Assembly: GCF_024707505.1 (NCBI RefSeq)
Contig: NZ_CP102604.1
Span: forward strand, 2,976,001 to 3,040,000
DNA length: 64,000 nucleotides
Direction of reading: 5' to 3'
DNA from: Pantoea sp. SOD02
GTDB lineage: Bacteria > Pseudomonadota > Gammaproteobacteria > Enterobacterales > Enterobacteriaceae
Part shown: piece after piece, positions 38,405 to 48,246 of the stretch
Layout: each line of letters opens with the position of its first letter
Numbering within the stretch: the first letter of the stretch is position 1
Notes under the pieces: generated by a model
Databases searched by the model: none
What the model was told of the DNA's origin: nothing
What the model saw: only the letters and a program-made list of their open reading frames with translations
Made by a program: the position numbers and the translations under genes

Positions 38405-38715
38405 CCGATGACGCAATAATCGAGCTGGCGCGGGAAGGCGGTATCGCTTTTATTCCCAAACTACGCGGCGAACGGCGCTTTGCGCTGGCGGAGCTGCCGG
38501 AACCGCAAAAGCAGCGCGTCTGCGAGGTGCTGGAACAGGCAATGCCGCTGGGCGAACCGGAAGATCAGGCGGCAAACATGGGTCGAGGCGATCAGCGCTA
38601 TTACCGCATTCAAATCTCTTACGCCACACATCTTGAGGCGGCAAGCTTAGTGATTTTAATTCCTGAACAACTGGCGCCACCCGAGCTGCAATCGCTGTGG
38701 CGAGACGGTGAATAG
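38389..38715 (+). CDS. Emfourin-type inhibitor of the adjacent protease
   Basis: This 108-residue acidic protein starts MDIQLTDDAIIELAREGG. The length, the RYYRIQISYATHLEAASL segment and the position directly after a protealysin gene match emfourin, a slow tight-binding inhibitor of protealysin. The start lies 16 nt inside the protease gene in another frame, so synthesis is coupled to that of the enzyme. The inhibitory role follows from the family and was not tested here. Confidence 0.82.
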   Translation: MDIQLTDDAIIELAREGGIAFIPKLRGERRFALAELPEPQKQRVCEVLEQAMPLGEPEDQAANMGRGDQRYYRIQISYATHLEAASLVILIPEQLAPPELQSLWRDGE

Positions 38716-38754
38716 GTTATCAGAGATCTCTCAAGGCAGAGCGTAACTGGTTGA

Positions 38755-38761
38755 CTATACT
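38755..38761 (+). promoter_or_regulatory. Sigma-S-type -10 before the KGG gene
   Basis: CTATACT lies in GACTATACTCAT, 58 bp upstream of the start codon. It has the same heptamer as the protealysin-like promoter. Confidence 0.45.
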
Positions 38762-38818
38762 CATTATGTGGCTAGCTAGTCCACGTCGAAGAAAACACCC
38801 TTAGATGAGGTCTCTGCT

Positions 38819-39001
38819 ATGACACAAAAAAAGCAACGAGGTGGTGCCGGGAACTTTGCAGAGGACCCGGAGCGCGCCAGGGAAGCAGGTAGCGCTGGCG
38901 GCAAAGTCAGCGGGGGTAATTTCAGAAACGATCCTGAAAGAGCCAGGGAAGCTGGAAGAAAAGGAGGTCAAAAAAGCCGTCGCCCTTCCAAGCAGCAGTA
39001 A
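38819..39001 (+). CDS. KGG-motif stress protein, YciG-like
   Basis: This 60-residue very hydrophilic protein is built of two repeats of the type GNFAEDPERAREAGSAGGK. The KGG-repeat family is linked to general stress and, in E. coli YciG, to RpoS control. A -10 of RpoS type precedes it. An intrinsic terminator follows at 39041. Biochemical function is unknown. Confidence 0.88.
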   Translation: MTQKKQRGGAGNFAEDPERAREAGSAGGKVSGGNFRNDPERAREAGRKGGQKSRRPSKQQ

Positions 39002-39040
39002 TTAAGGTGCCTTAAAGGAAGTGATGTGCCACGGATGGTT

Positions 39041-39076
39041 AAAAAAAAGGCCGACATCATGATGTCGGCCTTTCTC
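39041..39076. terminator. Bidirectional terminator between the KGG gene and gcd
   Basis: A perfect palindrome AAAGGCCGACATC/GATGTCGGCCTTT, with A and T runs on both sides, separates the convergent genes. Confidence 0.9.
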
Positions 39077-39087
39077 GTATTGAGAAC

Positions 39088-41526
39088 TTAATTGCTGTCT
39101 GGCAGCGCGTAAGCAATCACATAATCACCACGGTCTGGCGACTGACGTGCGCCGCCTGCGGAGATCAGGATGTACTGCTTGCCGGTTTTCGGCGAAACGT
39201 AGCTGATTGGACCGCCCTGGCTACCAACTGGCAGACGTGCTTTCCACACTTCTTTACCGGTTGAGCTATCGAAAGCGCGCAGATAGTAATCCTGCGTACC
39301 GGCGATGAACACCAGGCCGCCCTGCGTTGCCAGCGTGCCGCCTAAGGTCGGCATACCAATTGGCATCTTCGCGCGCATTTTGATACCAAACGGACCGGTA
39401 TCTTCAACGGTACCAACCGGCACCTGCCATACGATCTGACGGGTTTTCATGTCAATCGCCGACAGCGTACCGAACGGCGGAGCCTGACACGGAATGCCCA
39501 GCGGCGACATGAAGCGGTTTTTGTTAACCGCGTACGGTGTGCCTTTAAGCGGAACCGCACCCATACCGGTGTTGATGGCTTCGCCACCGTTGCTGGCTGC
39601 AGTCTTGCTAGTGTCTTGCGGGATCATCTGTACCCACAGGCCCAGACGCATGTCGTTAACGAACATGTACTGGTTATTCGGGTCAAACGAGATACCGCCC
39701 CAGTTCATACCGCCCAGTGAACCTGGGAAGCTGAGGGATTTATCGGTATCTGGCACGGTGAACAGACCATCGTAACGCATGCCTTTGAAGGCAATACGGC
39801 ACGCCAGCTGATCAAACGGCGTTGCGCCCCACATATCCGACTCAGTCATTTTCTGGTTGCCGATGTTTGGCATTTCCACTGAGTGCGGCTGAGTTTTGGT
39901 GTACTGCTCGTTCGGGATGTGACCCTGCGGCATCGGCAGCTCTTCAACTTTGGTCAAAGGCTTGCCGGTCAGGCGGTCCAGCACCCAAATCATGCCGGTT
40001 TTCGCGCCGATAACCACGGCTGGCTTGTTGGTGCCATCCTTCATCGGGAAGTCTACCAGGCTCGGCTGCATTGGCAGGTCAAAGTCCCACAGATCGTTAT
40101 GCACGGTCTGATAAACCCACTTCTGCTTACCGGTGGTGGCATCCAGCGCCAGGATTGATGCACCGTAGGTGTGATCCAGTTTGGTACGGTTTGCACCCCA
40201 CAGGTCCACTGACGAGCTTCCCATTGGCAGGAACACGGTGTTCATTGCCGGATCGTAAGACATTGGCGCCCATGAGTTCGGCGTACTGCGGGTGTAATCT
40301 TTACCCGGCATCAGCACCGCATTGGGGTCGTCGTTGCCTGGGTCAAACGCCCAACGCATCTGACCGGTGATAACGTCAAAACCACGCAGCACGCCGCCAG
40401 GCATGTCGGTCTGTACGTTATCCGCAACACGGCCGCCCACAACAACGGTGGTACCGGCCATCGCTGGCGGTGAAGTCAGCTGATACTGCGGATCTGGCGC
40501 ACTGCCGAGACCGGTTTTCAGGTCAACCACACCGTGCGTACCGAAGGTGTCGCACAGCTCACCGTTGTCGGCGTTGATAGCAATCAGACGCGCATCGATG
40601 GTGTTCATCAGAATACGACGCTGACAGGTATCGCCCGCAGGCAGCACAGCGGCAGTCACCGGCGTTGAGCCCGGCTGCGTTGGCTGCTGAAGCGGTTTGG
40701 TGGCATCGAAATAGGCTAAGCCACGGCAGCGGTTCCACACTTCTGCCTGCGCGTTGATTTCGCGTTTCCAGATTTCCTTACCGCTGTCTGCTGCAACCGC
40801 AATCACATTGTTATGCGGGGTGCACAGGAACAGCGTGTTGCCCACTTGCAGTGGAGTTTGCTGATCTTCCGCACCGTTACCGGTTGGGCTGATCGGTGTG
40901 TCACCGGTGTGGAAAGTCCAGGCGACCTGCAGGTCTTTCACGTTGTCGCGGGTGATTTGATCGATGGCAGCGAAGCGGTCGCCACCCGGCGTACGGCCGT
41001 AGCTACTCCAGTCTTGCTGAGGTTTTGATTTATCGACCGGAATCAGCGGCAGCTGTTTACCGTCAAACGCCACGGTAGGATGCGGCTGGAACATCTGCAC
41101 GAAGGTCGCCACCATGCCCACCGCGATCACCGCCGAGAACACATAAGAGGCTTTCGCCAGAGAGCTTTTGCCTTCGCTTTTACGCAGAGCTGGCCAGGTG
41201 AGGAATGCAAACAGCATCAAGCCGGCTGGCACCATCAAACGTGATACCAGCGGCCAGAAATGCAAGCCCGCATCAAACAGTGACCAAATCAACGTGCCAG
41301 CAAACACCAGAATAAACAGGGTGACGGCGGATGATTTGCGACGGAAGAACTGAATGGCCGACAGCAACATGACGATACCGGCGATGAGGAAGTACCAGCT
41401 GCCGCCCAGCGCAACCAGCTTGCCGCCGCCGATAGCGAAGAACAAGCCGATAGCCAGCAGGACCAGGCCAAACAGTACGGACCAGATGCTCAGCCCTTTG
41501 CCGGGACGAGCGGAATTTTCTGCCAT
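39088..41526 (-). CDS. gcd: Membrane-bound PQQ-dependent glucose dehydrogenase
   Basis: Gcd oxidises glucose to gluconate in the periplasm and passes electrons to ubiquinone. The 812-residue protein has about five N-terminal helices (about 10-135), followed by a PQQ beta-propeller with the tryptophan-docking repeats (KEIWKREIN, KQKWVYQTVHNDLWDFD, KEVWKARLP). The ATG at 41526 has AGGAGAG 8 nt upstream. The 21-residue in-frame extension is not family-like. E. coli gcd lies elsewhere, so this copy is in an accessory insert. A quinate or other polyol substrate within the same family cannot be excluded. It is convergent with the KGG gene. Confidence 0.88.
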   Translation of the reverse strand: MAENSARPGKGLSIWSVLFGLVLLAIGLFFAIGGGKLVALGGSWYFLIAGIVMLLSAIQFFRRKSSAVTLFILVFAGTLIWSLFDAGLHFWPLVSRLMVPAGLMLFAFLTWPALRKSEGKSSLAKASYVFSAVIAVGMVATFVQMFQPHPTVAFDGKQLPLIPVDKSKPQQDWSSYGRTPGGDRFAAIDQITRDNVKDLQVAWTFHTGDTPISPTGNGAEDQQTPLQVGNTLFLCTPHNNVIAVAADSGKEIWKREINAQAEVWNRCRGLAYFDATKPLQQPTQPGSTPVTAAVLPAGDTCQRRILMNTIDARLIAINADNGELCDTFGTHGVVDLKTGLGSAPDPQYQLTSPPAMAGTTVVVGGRVADNVQTDMPGGVLRGFDVITGQMRWAFDPGNDDPNAVLMPGKDYTRSTPNSWAPMSYDPAMNTVFLPMGSSSVDLWGANRTKLDHTYGASILALDATTGKQKWVYQTVHNDLWDFDLPMQPSLVDFPMKDGTNKPAVVIGAKTGMIWVLDRLTGKPLTKVEELPMPQGHIPNEQYTKTQPHSVEMPNIGNQKMTESDMWGATPFDQLACRIAFKGMRYDGLFTVPDTDKSLSFPGSLGGMNWGGISFDPNNQYMFVNDMRLGLWVQMIPQDTSKTAASNGGEAINTGMGAVPLKGTPYAVNKNRFMSPLGIPCQAPPFGTLSAIDMKTRQIVWQVPVGTVEDTGPFGIKMRAKMPIGMPTLGGTLATQGGLVFIAGTQDYYLRAFDSSTGKEVWKARLPVGSQGGPISYVSPKTGKQYILISAGGARQSPDRGDYVIAYALPDSN

Positions 41527-41854
41527 AACAAAAACTCTCCTGAAAAAATAAAGCGCTGGCGCCAGTAAATCTGTGGCAGCCGATAACAAGGCTCCAGCCG
41601 CAGCGGGAGACAGGAATAATTCCGTTACGCTTTATTTTATATCTATTGGTACGGGTGCAATGCCCGTGATTCGGCGCTTGTGAGCGAGGACACAACGCAG
41701 GTGAGAGTGATTCTCGCTACAAGGCGGCAGGATTGTACCACCTGGTACAATAAAAAGTGAATATCCATAACGCGGCAGTCACTGGTTAATAGCATTTTTG
41801 CTACAAATCCAGTCGTAAGCTATTAATAAATATGACGGCGTATCGTGACTTTTC
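41527..41854. other. 328-bp intergenic region upstream of gcd
   Basis: The region separates the gcd start from the yfgJ stop. It holds the palindrome at 41732-41751, and otherwise only AT-rich sequence that may hold the gcd promoter. No further gene or repeat was recognised. Confidence 0.5.
41732..41751. promoter_or_regulatory. Perfect inverted repeat upstream of gcd, possible operator
   Basis: Arms ATTGTACCA and TGGTACAAT (9 bp) surround CC. It lies about 205 bp upstream of the gcd start. The cognate regulator is unknown. Confidence 0.5.
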
Positions 41855-42082
41855 TTATTGCGACGTTAAGTCGGGGATGAATTCGACACGTTTTTTGGAA
41901 ATTAGGCCGTCGCCGTGCTGGCAGAAGTAGTCCACCGCACCGCAGGCTTTCAGCACCTGCAACGGTTGGTGGCAATCCGGGCATGAGGCGATGAGTGCGA
42001 AATGACGTTCACAGCTGGGGCAGTCAAAACCGGTTTCATTATGAGTGAGTCGTTGCTGACAGGCTGGGCAGGAAAAATTCAT
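41855..42082 (-). CDS. yfgJ: Zinc-ribbon protein YfgJ
   Basis: This 75-residue protein has two Cys4-type knuckles (CPACQQRL, CPSCERHF, CPDCHQPLQVLKACGAVDYFC). The C-terminal HGDGLISKKRVEF is shared with E. coli YfgJ. The ATG at 42082 has GAGGAT about 5 nt upstream, better than the TTG one codon earlier. Function is unknown. It sits next to der as in E. coli, with a REP copy between. Confidence 0.9.
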   Translation of the reverse strand: MNFSCPACQQRLTHNETGFDCPSCERHFALIASCPDCHQPLQVLKACGAVDYFCQHGDGLISKKRVEFIPDLTSQ

Positions 42083-42108
42083 CAATCATCCTCTGCGCTT
42101 TGGATGGC

Positions 42109-42132
42109 AGTCGCCATGAATGGCGACCCTAC
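42109..42132. repeat. REP-like palindrome between yfgJ and der
   Basis: AGTCGCCATGAATGGCGACC then CTAC. The first base differs from the other copies (A for G), so the outermost pair is lost. It follows the der terminator. Confidence 0.82.
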
Positions 42133-42145
42133 GCGTTACAGGTTC

Positions 42146-42172
42146 ATAAAAAAAGGGCCCTGCTGGGCCCTT
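42146..42172 (-). terminator. Intrinsic terminator of der
   Basis: An 8-bp perfect stem AAGGGCCC/GGGCCCTT with loop TGCT is followed on the minus strand by a T run. It starts 7 nt past the der stop. Confidence 0.85.
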
Positions 42173-42178
42173 CTCATG

Positions 42179-43669
42179 TTAACGCTTGTTCTTCTTCAGA
42201 TGCGACATCAGACGCTGACGTTTACGCTGCTGCGTTGGCGTCAACAGATTGCGCTTGCCCGCGTACGGGTTATCGCCCTCTTTGAACTGAATGCGAATCG
42301 GCGTGCCCATCACGTTGAGTGAACGACGGAAGTAGTTCATCAGGTAACGTTTATAGGAATCGGCCAGATCTTTCACCTGGTTGCCGTGAATCACCACGAT
42401 TGGCGGGTTATAACCACCGGCGTGCGCATACTTCAGCTTCACGCGGCGACCACGCACCAATGGCGGCTGGTGATCGTCGGCGGCCATGGTCATGATGCGC
42501 GTCAGCATGGCGGTGCCCACACGTTTGGTGGAGCAGTCGTACGCTTCAGTCACCGATTCGAACAGGTTACCGACGCCGCTGCCGTGCAGGGCTGAAATGA
42601 AGTGGATGCGCGCAAAATCGATGAAGCCCAGGCGGAAGTCCAACATCTCTTTGACTTCATCTCTGGCTTCCTGCGTCATGCCATCCCATTTGTTGACCAC
42701 GATCACCAGTGAGCGCCCACTATTCAGGATGAAGCCCAGCAGCGACAGATCCTGATCTGAAATTCCGGCACGCGCATCAATCACCAGCATCACCACGTTA
42801 GCGTCTTCGATCGCTTGCAACGTTTTGATAACTGAGAATTTCTCGACAGTTTCGGTGATTTTACCGCGCTTACGTACGCCAGCGGTATCAATTAGCACAT
42901 ACTCACGATCGTCACGTTCCATCGGAATATAGATGCTATCGCGCGTGGTGCCCGGCATGTCGAAGACCACGACACGATCTTCGCCAAGAATACGGTTAGT
43001 TAGCGTTGACTTACCCACATTTGGGCGGCCGACGATCGCGAGTTTGATTGGCAGTGTGGTTGGGTCGAAGTCTTCTTCATCCTCTTCCTCCAGCGCCTTC
43101 TCAGTCTCTTCTTCTAAATCGGCCCAATAGGCGGCGTTCTCTTCTTCTTCAGTGAGCTCGACTTCTGGAACAATTTCTTCCATCCACGGCAACAGTGCGG
43201 TTTCCAGCAGGCTGTTAACGCCACGGCCATGCGAAGCCGCAATGGCGTGAATCTCACCTAAGCCCAGCGCATAGAAATCCAGCACCGCTGCTTCCGGGTC
43301 GATACCGTCAGTTTTGTTGGCGACCACAAAGGTGGCTTTCTCACGCGCACGCAGATGATTGGCGATTTGCTGATCCGCCGGCATCACGCCCGCGCGCGCA
43401 TCCACCATAAACAGCACCACATCGGCTTCTTCAATCGCCAGCAGCGACTGCTCCGCCATGCGGTTTTCAACGCCCTCTTCGGTGCCATCGATACCGCCGG
43501 TATCAATAACAATGAATTCGCGCCCTTCCACTTCGGCGCGACCATATTTGCGATCGCGAGTCAGTCCAGGAAAATCCGCCACCAGCGCATCACGTGTGCG
43601 TGTTAAACGGTTAAATAGCGTAGATTTTCCCACATTGGGACGCCCAACCAGCGCGACCACAGGTACCAT
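42179..43669 (-). CDS. der: Double-Era-like ribosome GTPase Der
   Basis: Der is an essential GTPase for 50S ribosome assembly. The 496 residues hold two G domains, each with GRPNVGKST (residues 8-16 and about 213-221) and DTGG or DTAG switch II. An acidic linker lies between them (about 165-205). The KH-like C-terminal domain is near 385-475, with a basic tail. Its position after bamB matches E. coli, but a terminator lies between. Confidence 0.98.
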   Translation of the reverse strand: MVPVVALVGRPNVGKSTLFNRLTRTRDALVADFPGLTRDRKYGRAEVEGREFIVIDTGGIDGTEEGVENRMAEQSLLAIEEADVVLFMVDARAGVMPADQQIANHLRAREKATFVVANKTDGIDPEAAVLDFYALGLGEIHAIAASHGRGVNSLLETALLPWMEEIVPEVELTEEEENAAYWADLEEETEKALEEEDEEDFDPTTLPIKLAIVGRPNVGKSTLTNRILGEDRVVVFDMPGTTRDSIYIPMERDDREYVLIDTAGVRKRGKITETVEKFSVIKTLQAIEDANVVMLVIDARAGISDQDLSLLGFILNSGRSLVIVVNKWDGMTQEARDEVKEMLDFRLGFIDFARIHFISALHGSGVGNLFESVTEAYDCSTKRVGTAMLTRIMTMAADDHQPPLVRGRRVKLKYAHAGGYNPPIVVIHGNQVKDLADSYKRYLMNYFRRSLNVMGTPIRIQFKEGDNPYAGKRNLLTPTQQRKRQRLMSHLKKNKR

Positions 43670-43770
43670 AACACTTGCCTCAGTTTTTAAAATAATTCGC
43701 CCGAATGGCGTGATTATAACGACATTTGACGCCAGGCGTCAGGCTGAAGGCGCAAAGAATACCATGCCTG

Positions 43771-43808
43771 ACTAAAAACGAAACGGCCCCTGACGAATCA
43801 GGAGCCGT
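43771..43808 (-). terminator. Terminator downstream of bamB
   Basis: On the minus strand an 11-bp stem (ACGGCTCCTGA/TCAGGGGCCGT, one G-T pair) with a TTCG tetraloop is followed by TTCGTTTTT. It separates bamB from der. Confidence 0.82.
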
Positions 43809-43847
43809 GTAAGCGAGCGGGAAACAGGTTCCCGCAGAGCCAATTCC

Positions 43848-45029
43848 TTAACGGGTGATGGCGTAAACTTCTCCGCCTTTCGCCTGGATCAGCAGCTTGT
43901 CACCGGCTACAACCGGTTCAGTCTGGAAGCCATCGCTGTCCAGTTTCTGCTGCGCCACGAAGCGGCCGTCAAGGGTGTTGATCCAATGCAGATAACCTTC
44001 ACTATCGCCCACCACCAGATAACCGTTGAACAGCACCGGCGAGGTCAGATTACGATGCAGCAGATCGCTTTGACGCCAGATGGCCACGCCACCGTCAGCA
44101 TTCAGGGCAATCACGCGGTCATCCTGATCGACCAGATAGATACGACCAGCATCCACCACCATGTCTTTCACGCCGCCAATTTCGCGCTTCCACAGAACCT
44201 GACCAGAACGCAGTTCCAGTGCGGTGAGGTTACCGTTATACGCCAGCGCATAAATCACACCGTTTACCACAACTGGCGTAGTATCGACGTCGCTCAGGCG
44301 ATCGATTTCCGTAGCGCCGCTTGGCTGCGAAATACGCTGCTGCCAAATCAGCTGACCTTGGTTGACGATGACTGCGCTCACGCGGCCATTGTCGCCACCG
44401 ACGATTGCGCCACCAAAGGCCACGGTCGGAGCCGATTCACCGCGCAGTGACAGCGCAGGCATATCGAGGTTGACGGTCCATTTGATTACGCCAGTGCTCT
44501 GATCAAGACCTTGCAACATACCGTTGCTGGTGTGGATCAGCACTAAACCGTCGCTCACTACCGGACGCGACAGCGCTTCACCGGCGACCTTGGTCTGCCA
44601 GGCAATGCCACCATCGCTGCTATTTAACGCAAATACCTGACCACGTTCGCTACCGATGTAGATGCGATCGCCGCTGGCCGTTACACCGCCAGAAAGCAGT
44701 GCCGAGATGTTTTTCGAGAAGAATCCGGTTTTCTCAGAGAGATCGACTTTCCATTTCTCTTTACCATTGCTGGCATCAAGCGCTTTAACCACACCAAAAC
44801 GATCCGCAGCATACACGGTACCGTCCAGCCAGGCTGGATGCAGATTGGAATAGAAATCACCAACGCCGTCGCCGACCGAGGTGCTCCACGCGGTCTGCGG
44901 CGTAAACTGGTTTTCCACTTTAGGCAGCGGGGCCATTTTCACTACATCTTCTTCGCCGCTGAACAGCGAGCAACCGCTGAGCAGAGTGACTGAAATCAGC
45001 CCTGGCAGCAGGTATTTACGTAATTCCAT
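43848..45029 (-). CDS. bamB: BamB outer-membrane assembly lipoprotein
   Basis: BamB is an eight-bladed beta-propeller lipoprotein that contacts BamA POTRA domains. The 393 residues begin with a signal peptide and lipobox LLSGC (Cys20). Blade-like WxxxLxG repeats follow, such as GKEKWKVDLSEK, GVIKWTVNLDMP and GQVLWKREIGG. It lies 19 nt after yfgM, in the hisS-yfgM-bamB series. Confidence 0.98.
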   Translation of the reverse strand: MELRKYLLPGLISVTLLSGCSLFSGEEDVVKMAPLPKVENQFTPQTAWSTSVGDGVGDFYSNLHPAWLDGTVYAADRFGVVKALDASNGKEKWKVDLSEKTGFFSKNISALLSGGVTASGDRIYIGSERGQVFALNSSDGGIAWQTKVAGEALSRPVVSDGLVLIHTSNGMLQGLDQSTGVIKWTVNLDMPALSLRGESAPTVAFGGAIVGGDNGRVSAVIVNQGQLIWQQRISQPSGATEIDRLSDVDTTPVVVNGVIYALAYNGNLTALELRSGQVLWKREIGGVKDMVVDAGRIYLVDQDDRVIALNADGGVAIWRQSDLLHRNLTSPVLFNGYLVVGDSEGYLHWINTLDGRFVAQQKLDSDGFQTEPVVAGDKLLIQAKGGEVYAITR

Positions 45030-45048
45030 GTGCGCTCTCTTGACTGGC

Positions 45049-45666
45049 TTAACTTAAGTTATTCATCTTCATCTGCAGCATTTGCTTCAGCGCAGGAGAG
45101 GCCTGCGATTCAGCACCTTTGCTCCAGGCATCACGCGCGCCCTGCTTATCGCCTTTGCTCAGCAGTGCTTCGCCACGAATGTCCGCCACAATGGCTGTCC
45201 AGCCATCACCTTTAACATTGTTAAGGGTAGAAAGTGCGGCATCGGCCTGGCTTTGCTGCAACTGAATGCGTGCCAGACGCAGGTTAATCACCGCCTGCAG
45301 GTTGGCATCTTTGGTATCTTTCAGCCCACTCTGTAACAGAGTGATAGCTTTATCGAGCTGATTGGTTTCAACATACTGCTTAGCCAGATCCAGCGACGCC
45401 AACGCACCGTAGGTGTTGTTGTTTTCGCTAGCGAAAGTGGCTACTGCTGCCAGCGAATCCGGCTTGTCCGCCTGCATCGCACTGGTCAGCTGTTGATATT
45501 CTGCTGATGCCGCTTTATCGGTCCCTTCCTGATGGCTGGACCAGAAACGCCAGCCACCCAGCGCAGCGATACCGATGATTACGCCAACGGCCAGGAATTT
45601 GCCATTGTTGGCAAAGAACTGACGCAGTGCGTCAACTTGTTCGTTTTCGTTGCTGTAAACTTCCAC
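45049..45666 (-). CDS. yfgM: YfgM, periplasmic TPR ancillary protein of the SecYEG translocon
   Basis: This 205-residue single-span inner-membrane protein forms a complex with PpiD at the translocon. One helix lies at about 23-41 (FLAVGVIIGIAALGGWRFW). The periplasmic part holds TPR-like repeats (DLAKQYVETNQLDKAITLLQ). It lies between hisS and bamB, as in E. coli. Confidence 0.95.
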   Translation of the reverse strand: MEVYSNENEQVDALRQFFANNGKFLAVGVIIGIAALGGWRFWSSHQEGTDKAASAEYQQLTSAMQADKPDSLAAVATFASENNNTYGALASLDLAKQYVETNQLDKAITLLQSGLKDTKDANLQAVINLRLARIQLQQSQADAALSTLNNVKGDGWTAIVADIRGEALLSKGDKQGARDAWSKGAESQASPALKQMLQMKMNNLS

Positions 45667-45705
45667 GCAATCCCTCTCTTTAAAATGGCTGTTGCAGTGC
45701 TGCGC

Positions 45706-46980
45706 TTACTGCAGCAGCGTGCGCAATGTCGCAGCGGCGTCGCTCTGAGCCAGCGTCTGTTGATCGCCAGTACGCAAGTCTTTCACCACAACCTGGCCCG
45801 CTTTCACTTCATCCTCGCCCAGCACCAGCGCAATGCGTGCGCCCCACTTGTCTGCACGTCCAAACTGCTTCTTGAAGTTACCGCCACCGAAGTTGGTCAT
45901 CAGCTTCAATGCAGGATCAGCATCACGCAGTTTTTCCGCCAGTTGCATCGCGGCGGACTGAACGCCCTGCCCCGAAGCGATAACATAGACATCAACAATG
46001 CGCGTCGGTTCAAATTCTGGATTAACCGCTTGCACCAGCAACACCAAACGCTCCATGCCCATGGCAAAACCAACTGCTGGCGTGGCTCGACCACCCAACT
46101 GTTCAACTAAACCATCGTAACGTCCGCCACCGCATACGGTGCCCTGCGAACCGAGGCTGCTGGTTACCCATTCAAACACGGTACGGTTGTAGTAATCGAG
46201 GCCGCGCACCAGGCGCTGGTTGATACGATATTTAATGCCCGCGTCGTCCAGCAAGGCGCACAGCCCGCTGAAGTGCTCGCGCGACTCCTCATCAAGGAAT
46301 TCGCCCAGCGTTGGCGCATCGTTTAACAGTTTCTGGATGTCAGGATTTTTGCTGTCGAGCACACGCAGTGGATTGGTGTACATGCGGCGTTTGCAATCTT
46401 CGTCGAGTACGTCCTGATGTTGCTCCAGGAACGCCACCAGCGCGCTGCGATAGTTGGCGCGCGCGTCCAGCGAACCGATAGAGTTCAGCTCAAGCTCAAC
46501 GTGATCGGCGATACCTAACGCTTTCCACCAGCGCGCGGTCATCATGATCAGCTCAGCATCCACGTCCGGGCCTTGCAGGCCAAAGACTTCCACACCCATT
46601 TGGTGGAACTGGCGATAACGACCTTTCTGCGGACGCTCGTAGCGGAACATCGGGCCGGTGTACCACAGACGCTGTTCCTGATTGTATAGCAGACCGTGCT
46701 CGATACCGGCACGCACGCAACCTGCGGTGCCTTCCGGACGCAGCGTCAGGCTTTCGCCGTTGCGGTCTTCAAAGGTGTACATCTCTTTCTCAACCACGTC
46801 GGTGACTTCACCGATTGCGCGGCTGAACAACGGGGTGTGCTCAACGATTGGCAGACGGATTTCACTGTAACCATAGCTGGCCAGCACCTGCTTAAGGGTG
46901 CCTTCAATACGCTGCCAAATCGCGGTATCCGCCGGCAGGTAATCGTTCATCCCGCGAATCGCTTGAATATTCTTCGCCAC
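45706..46980 (-). CDS. hisS: Histidyl-tRNA synthetase
   Basis: HisS charges tRNA-His. The class II catalytic core carries motif 2 ([25 protein letters not shown]) and the histidine-binding [16 protein letters not shown]. Motif 3 is in [12 protein letters not shown], and the anticodon-binding domain occupies the last 95 residues. The 424 residues equal the E. coli length. An intergenic stem-loop precedes it after ispG. Confidence 0.98.
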   Translation of the reverse strand: MAKNIQAIRGMNDYLPADTAIWQRIEGTLKQVLASYGYSEIRLPIVEHTPLFSRAIGEVTDVVEKEMYTFEDRNGESLTLRPEGTAGCVRAGIEHGLLYNQEQRLWYTGPMFRYERPQKGRYRQFHQMGVEVFGLQGPDVDAELIMMTARWWKALGIADHVELELNSIGSLDARANYRSALVAFLEQHQDVLDEDCKRRMYTNPLRVLDSKNPDIQKLLNDAPTLGEFLDEESREHFSGLCALLDDAGIKYRINQRLVRGLDYYNRTVFEWVTSSLGSQGTVCGGGRYDGLVEQLGGRATPAVGFAMGMERLVLLVQAVNPEFEPTRIVDVYVIASGQGVQSAAMQLAEKLRDADPALKLMTNFGGGNFKKQFGRADKWGARIALVLGEDEVKAGQVVVKDLRTGDQQTLAQSDAAATLRTLLQ

Positions 46981-46998
46981 GTTAGAATCTCTTTAAGA

Positions 46999-47049
46999 CA
47001 AAAAAACCTGAGCGGCATCATACCTTATGAGGATGAAACCGCACAGGTT
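46999..47049 (-). terminator. Stem-loop with T run between ispG and hisS
   Basis: On the minus strand AACCTG-T-GCGG pairs with CCGC-T-CAGGTT across a loop of about 23-25 nt that has its own CCT/AGG pairing. A T run follows. It may be a partial terminator inside the ispG-hisS transcript. Confidence 0.65.
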
Positions 47050-47086
47050 CAATCACAAACTGGCACGCGACAGGCGCGCACCACGA

Positions 47087-48208
47087 TTATTTTTCCAGCT
47101 GCTGCACGTTGATGCGGCGGCTTTCATCCAGCATGCTGGCTTTGGCGCGAATACGCGCTTCCAGCTGGTCGATCATGTCGTTGTTATCGAGACGATCGCG
47201 CTGGCGCACACCATCTTCGTAGAAGCCGCTTTTCTTGGCGCCGCCGGTCACGCCAAGGGTAGAAACTGTCGCTTCACCCGGACCGTTCACCACGCAGCCG
47301 ATAATGGAAATATCCATCGGCGTGATGATGTCTTCCAGACGCTCTTCCAGCGCATTCACCGTACCGATGACATCAAACTCCTGACGCGAGCAAGTCGGGC
47401 AGGCAATAAAGTTGATGCCACGCGCGCGGATGCGCAAAGATTTGAGGATGTCGTAGCCGACTTTCACTTCTTCAACCGGATCGGCCGCCAGCGAAATACG
47501 CAGCGTATCGCCAATGCCTTCGGCCAGCAGCAGACCTAAACCAATCGCCGATTTCACTGAACCCGCACGCGCGCCGCCCGCTTCGGTGATACCGAGGTGC
47601 AGCGGTTGATCGATGGCTTTCGCCAGCAGACGATAGGATTCAACGGCAAGGAAGACGTCGGAGGCTTTGACGCTCACTTTGAACTGATCAAAGTTGAGGC
47701 GATCGAGGTGATCCACATGGCGCATCGCGGATTCGAGCAGCGCCTGCGGCGTTGGCTCGCCGTATTTTTCCTGCAGATCTTTTTCCAGCGAACCGGCATT
47801 CACGCCGATACGGATCGGAATATTGTAATTACGCGCACAATCCACCACCTGGCGGATACGCTCATTGTTACCGATGTTGCCTGGATTGATACGCAGACAA
47901 TCCACGCCATATTCAGCGACTTTCAGTGCGATGCGATAGTCAAAGTGAATGTCCGCTACCAGCGGCACGTTGACCTGTTGCTTAATCAGTTTGAAGGCTT
48001 CAGCCGCATCCATAGTGGGAACAGAGACGCGCACGATATCAACCCCGACGCGCTCGAGCTGGCGAATCTGGTTAACGGTGGCGTCCACATCAGTGGTGCG
48101 GGTGTTGGTCATTGACTGAACGGCGATGGGCGCACCATCGCCAACTGGCACCTTGCCGACGTAAATCCGTGTTGATTTGCGACGGATAATGGGTGCTTCG
48201 TTATGCAT
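47087..48208 (-). CDS. ispG: IspG (GcpE), HMBPP synthase
   Basis: IspG makes HMBPP in the MEP isoprenoid pathway. The 373-residue protein holds a TIM-barrel part and a C-terminal [4Fe-4S] domain with [10 protein letters not shown] and GCVVNGPGE, giving three Cys and one Glu ligand. The ATG at 48208 begins [18 protein letters not shown] as in E. coli and has GGAGAG upstream. The five-codon extension is rejected. The cluster must be supplied by a non-IscU route if the scaffold is truly absent. Confidence 0.97.
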   Translation of the reverse strand: MHNEAPIIRRKSTRIYVGKVPVGDGAPIAVQSMTNTRTTDVDATVNQIRQLERVGVDIVRVSVPTMDAAEAFKLIKQQVNVPLVADIHFDYRIALKVAEYGVDCLRINPGNIGNNERIRQVVDCARNYNIPIRIGVNAGSLEKDLQEKYGEPTPQALLESAMRHVDHLDRLNFDQFKVSVKASDVFLAVESYRLLAKAIDQPLHLGITEAGGARAGSVKSAIGLGLLLAEGIGDTLRISLAADPVEEVKVGYDILKSLRIRARGINFIACPTCSRQEFDVIGTVNALEERLEDIITPMDISIIGCVVNGPGEATVSTLGVTGGAKKSGFYEDGVRQRDRLDNNDMIDQLEARIRAKASMLDESRRINVQQLEK

Positions 48209-48246
48209 ATTCTCTCTCCACAATTACCCGGAAAGCGCGCTGTGCG

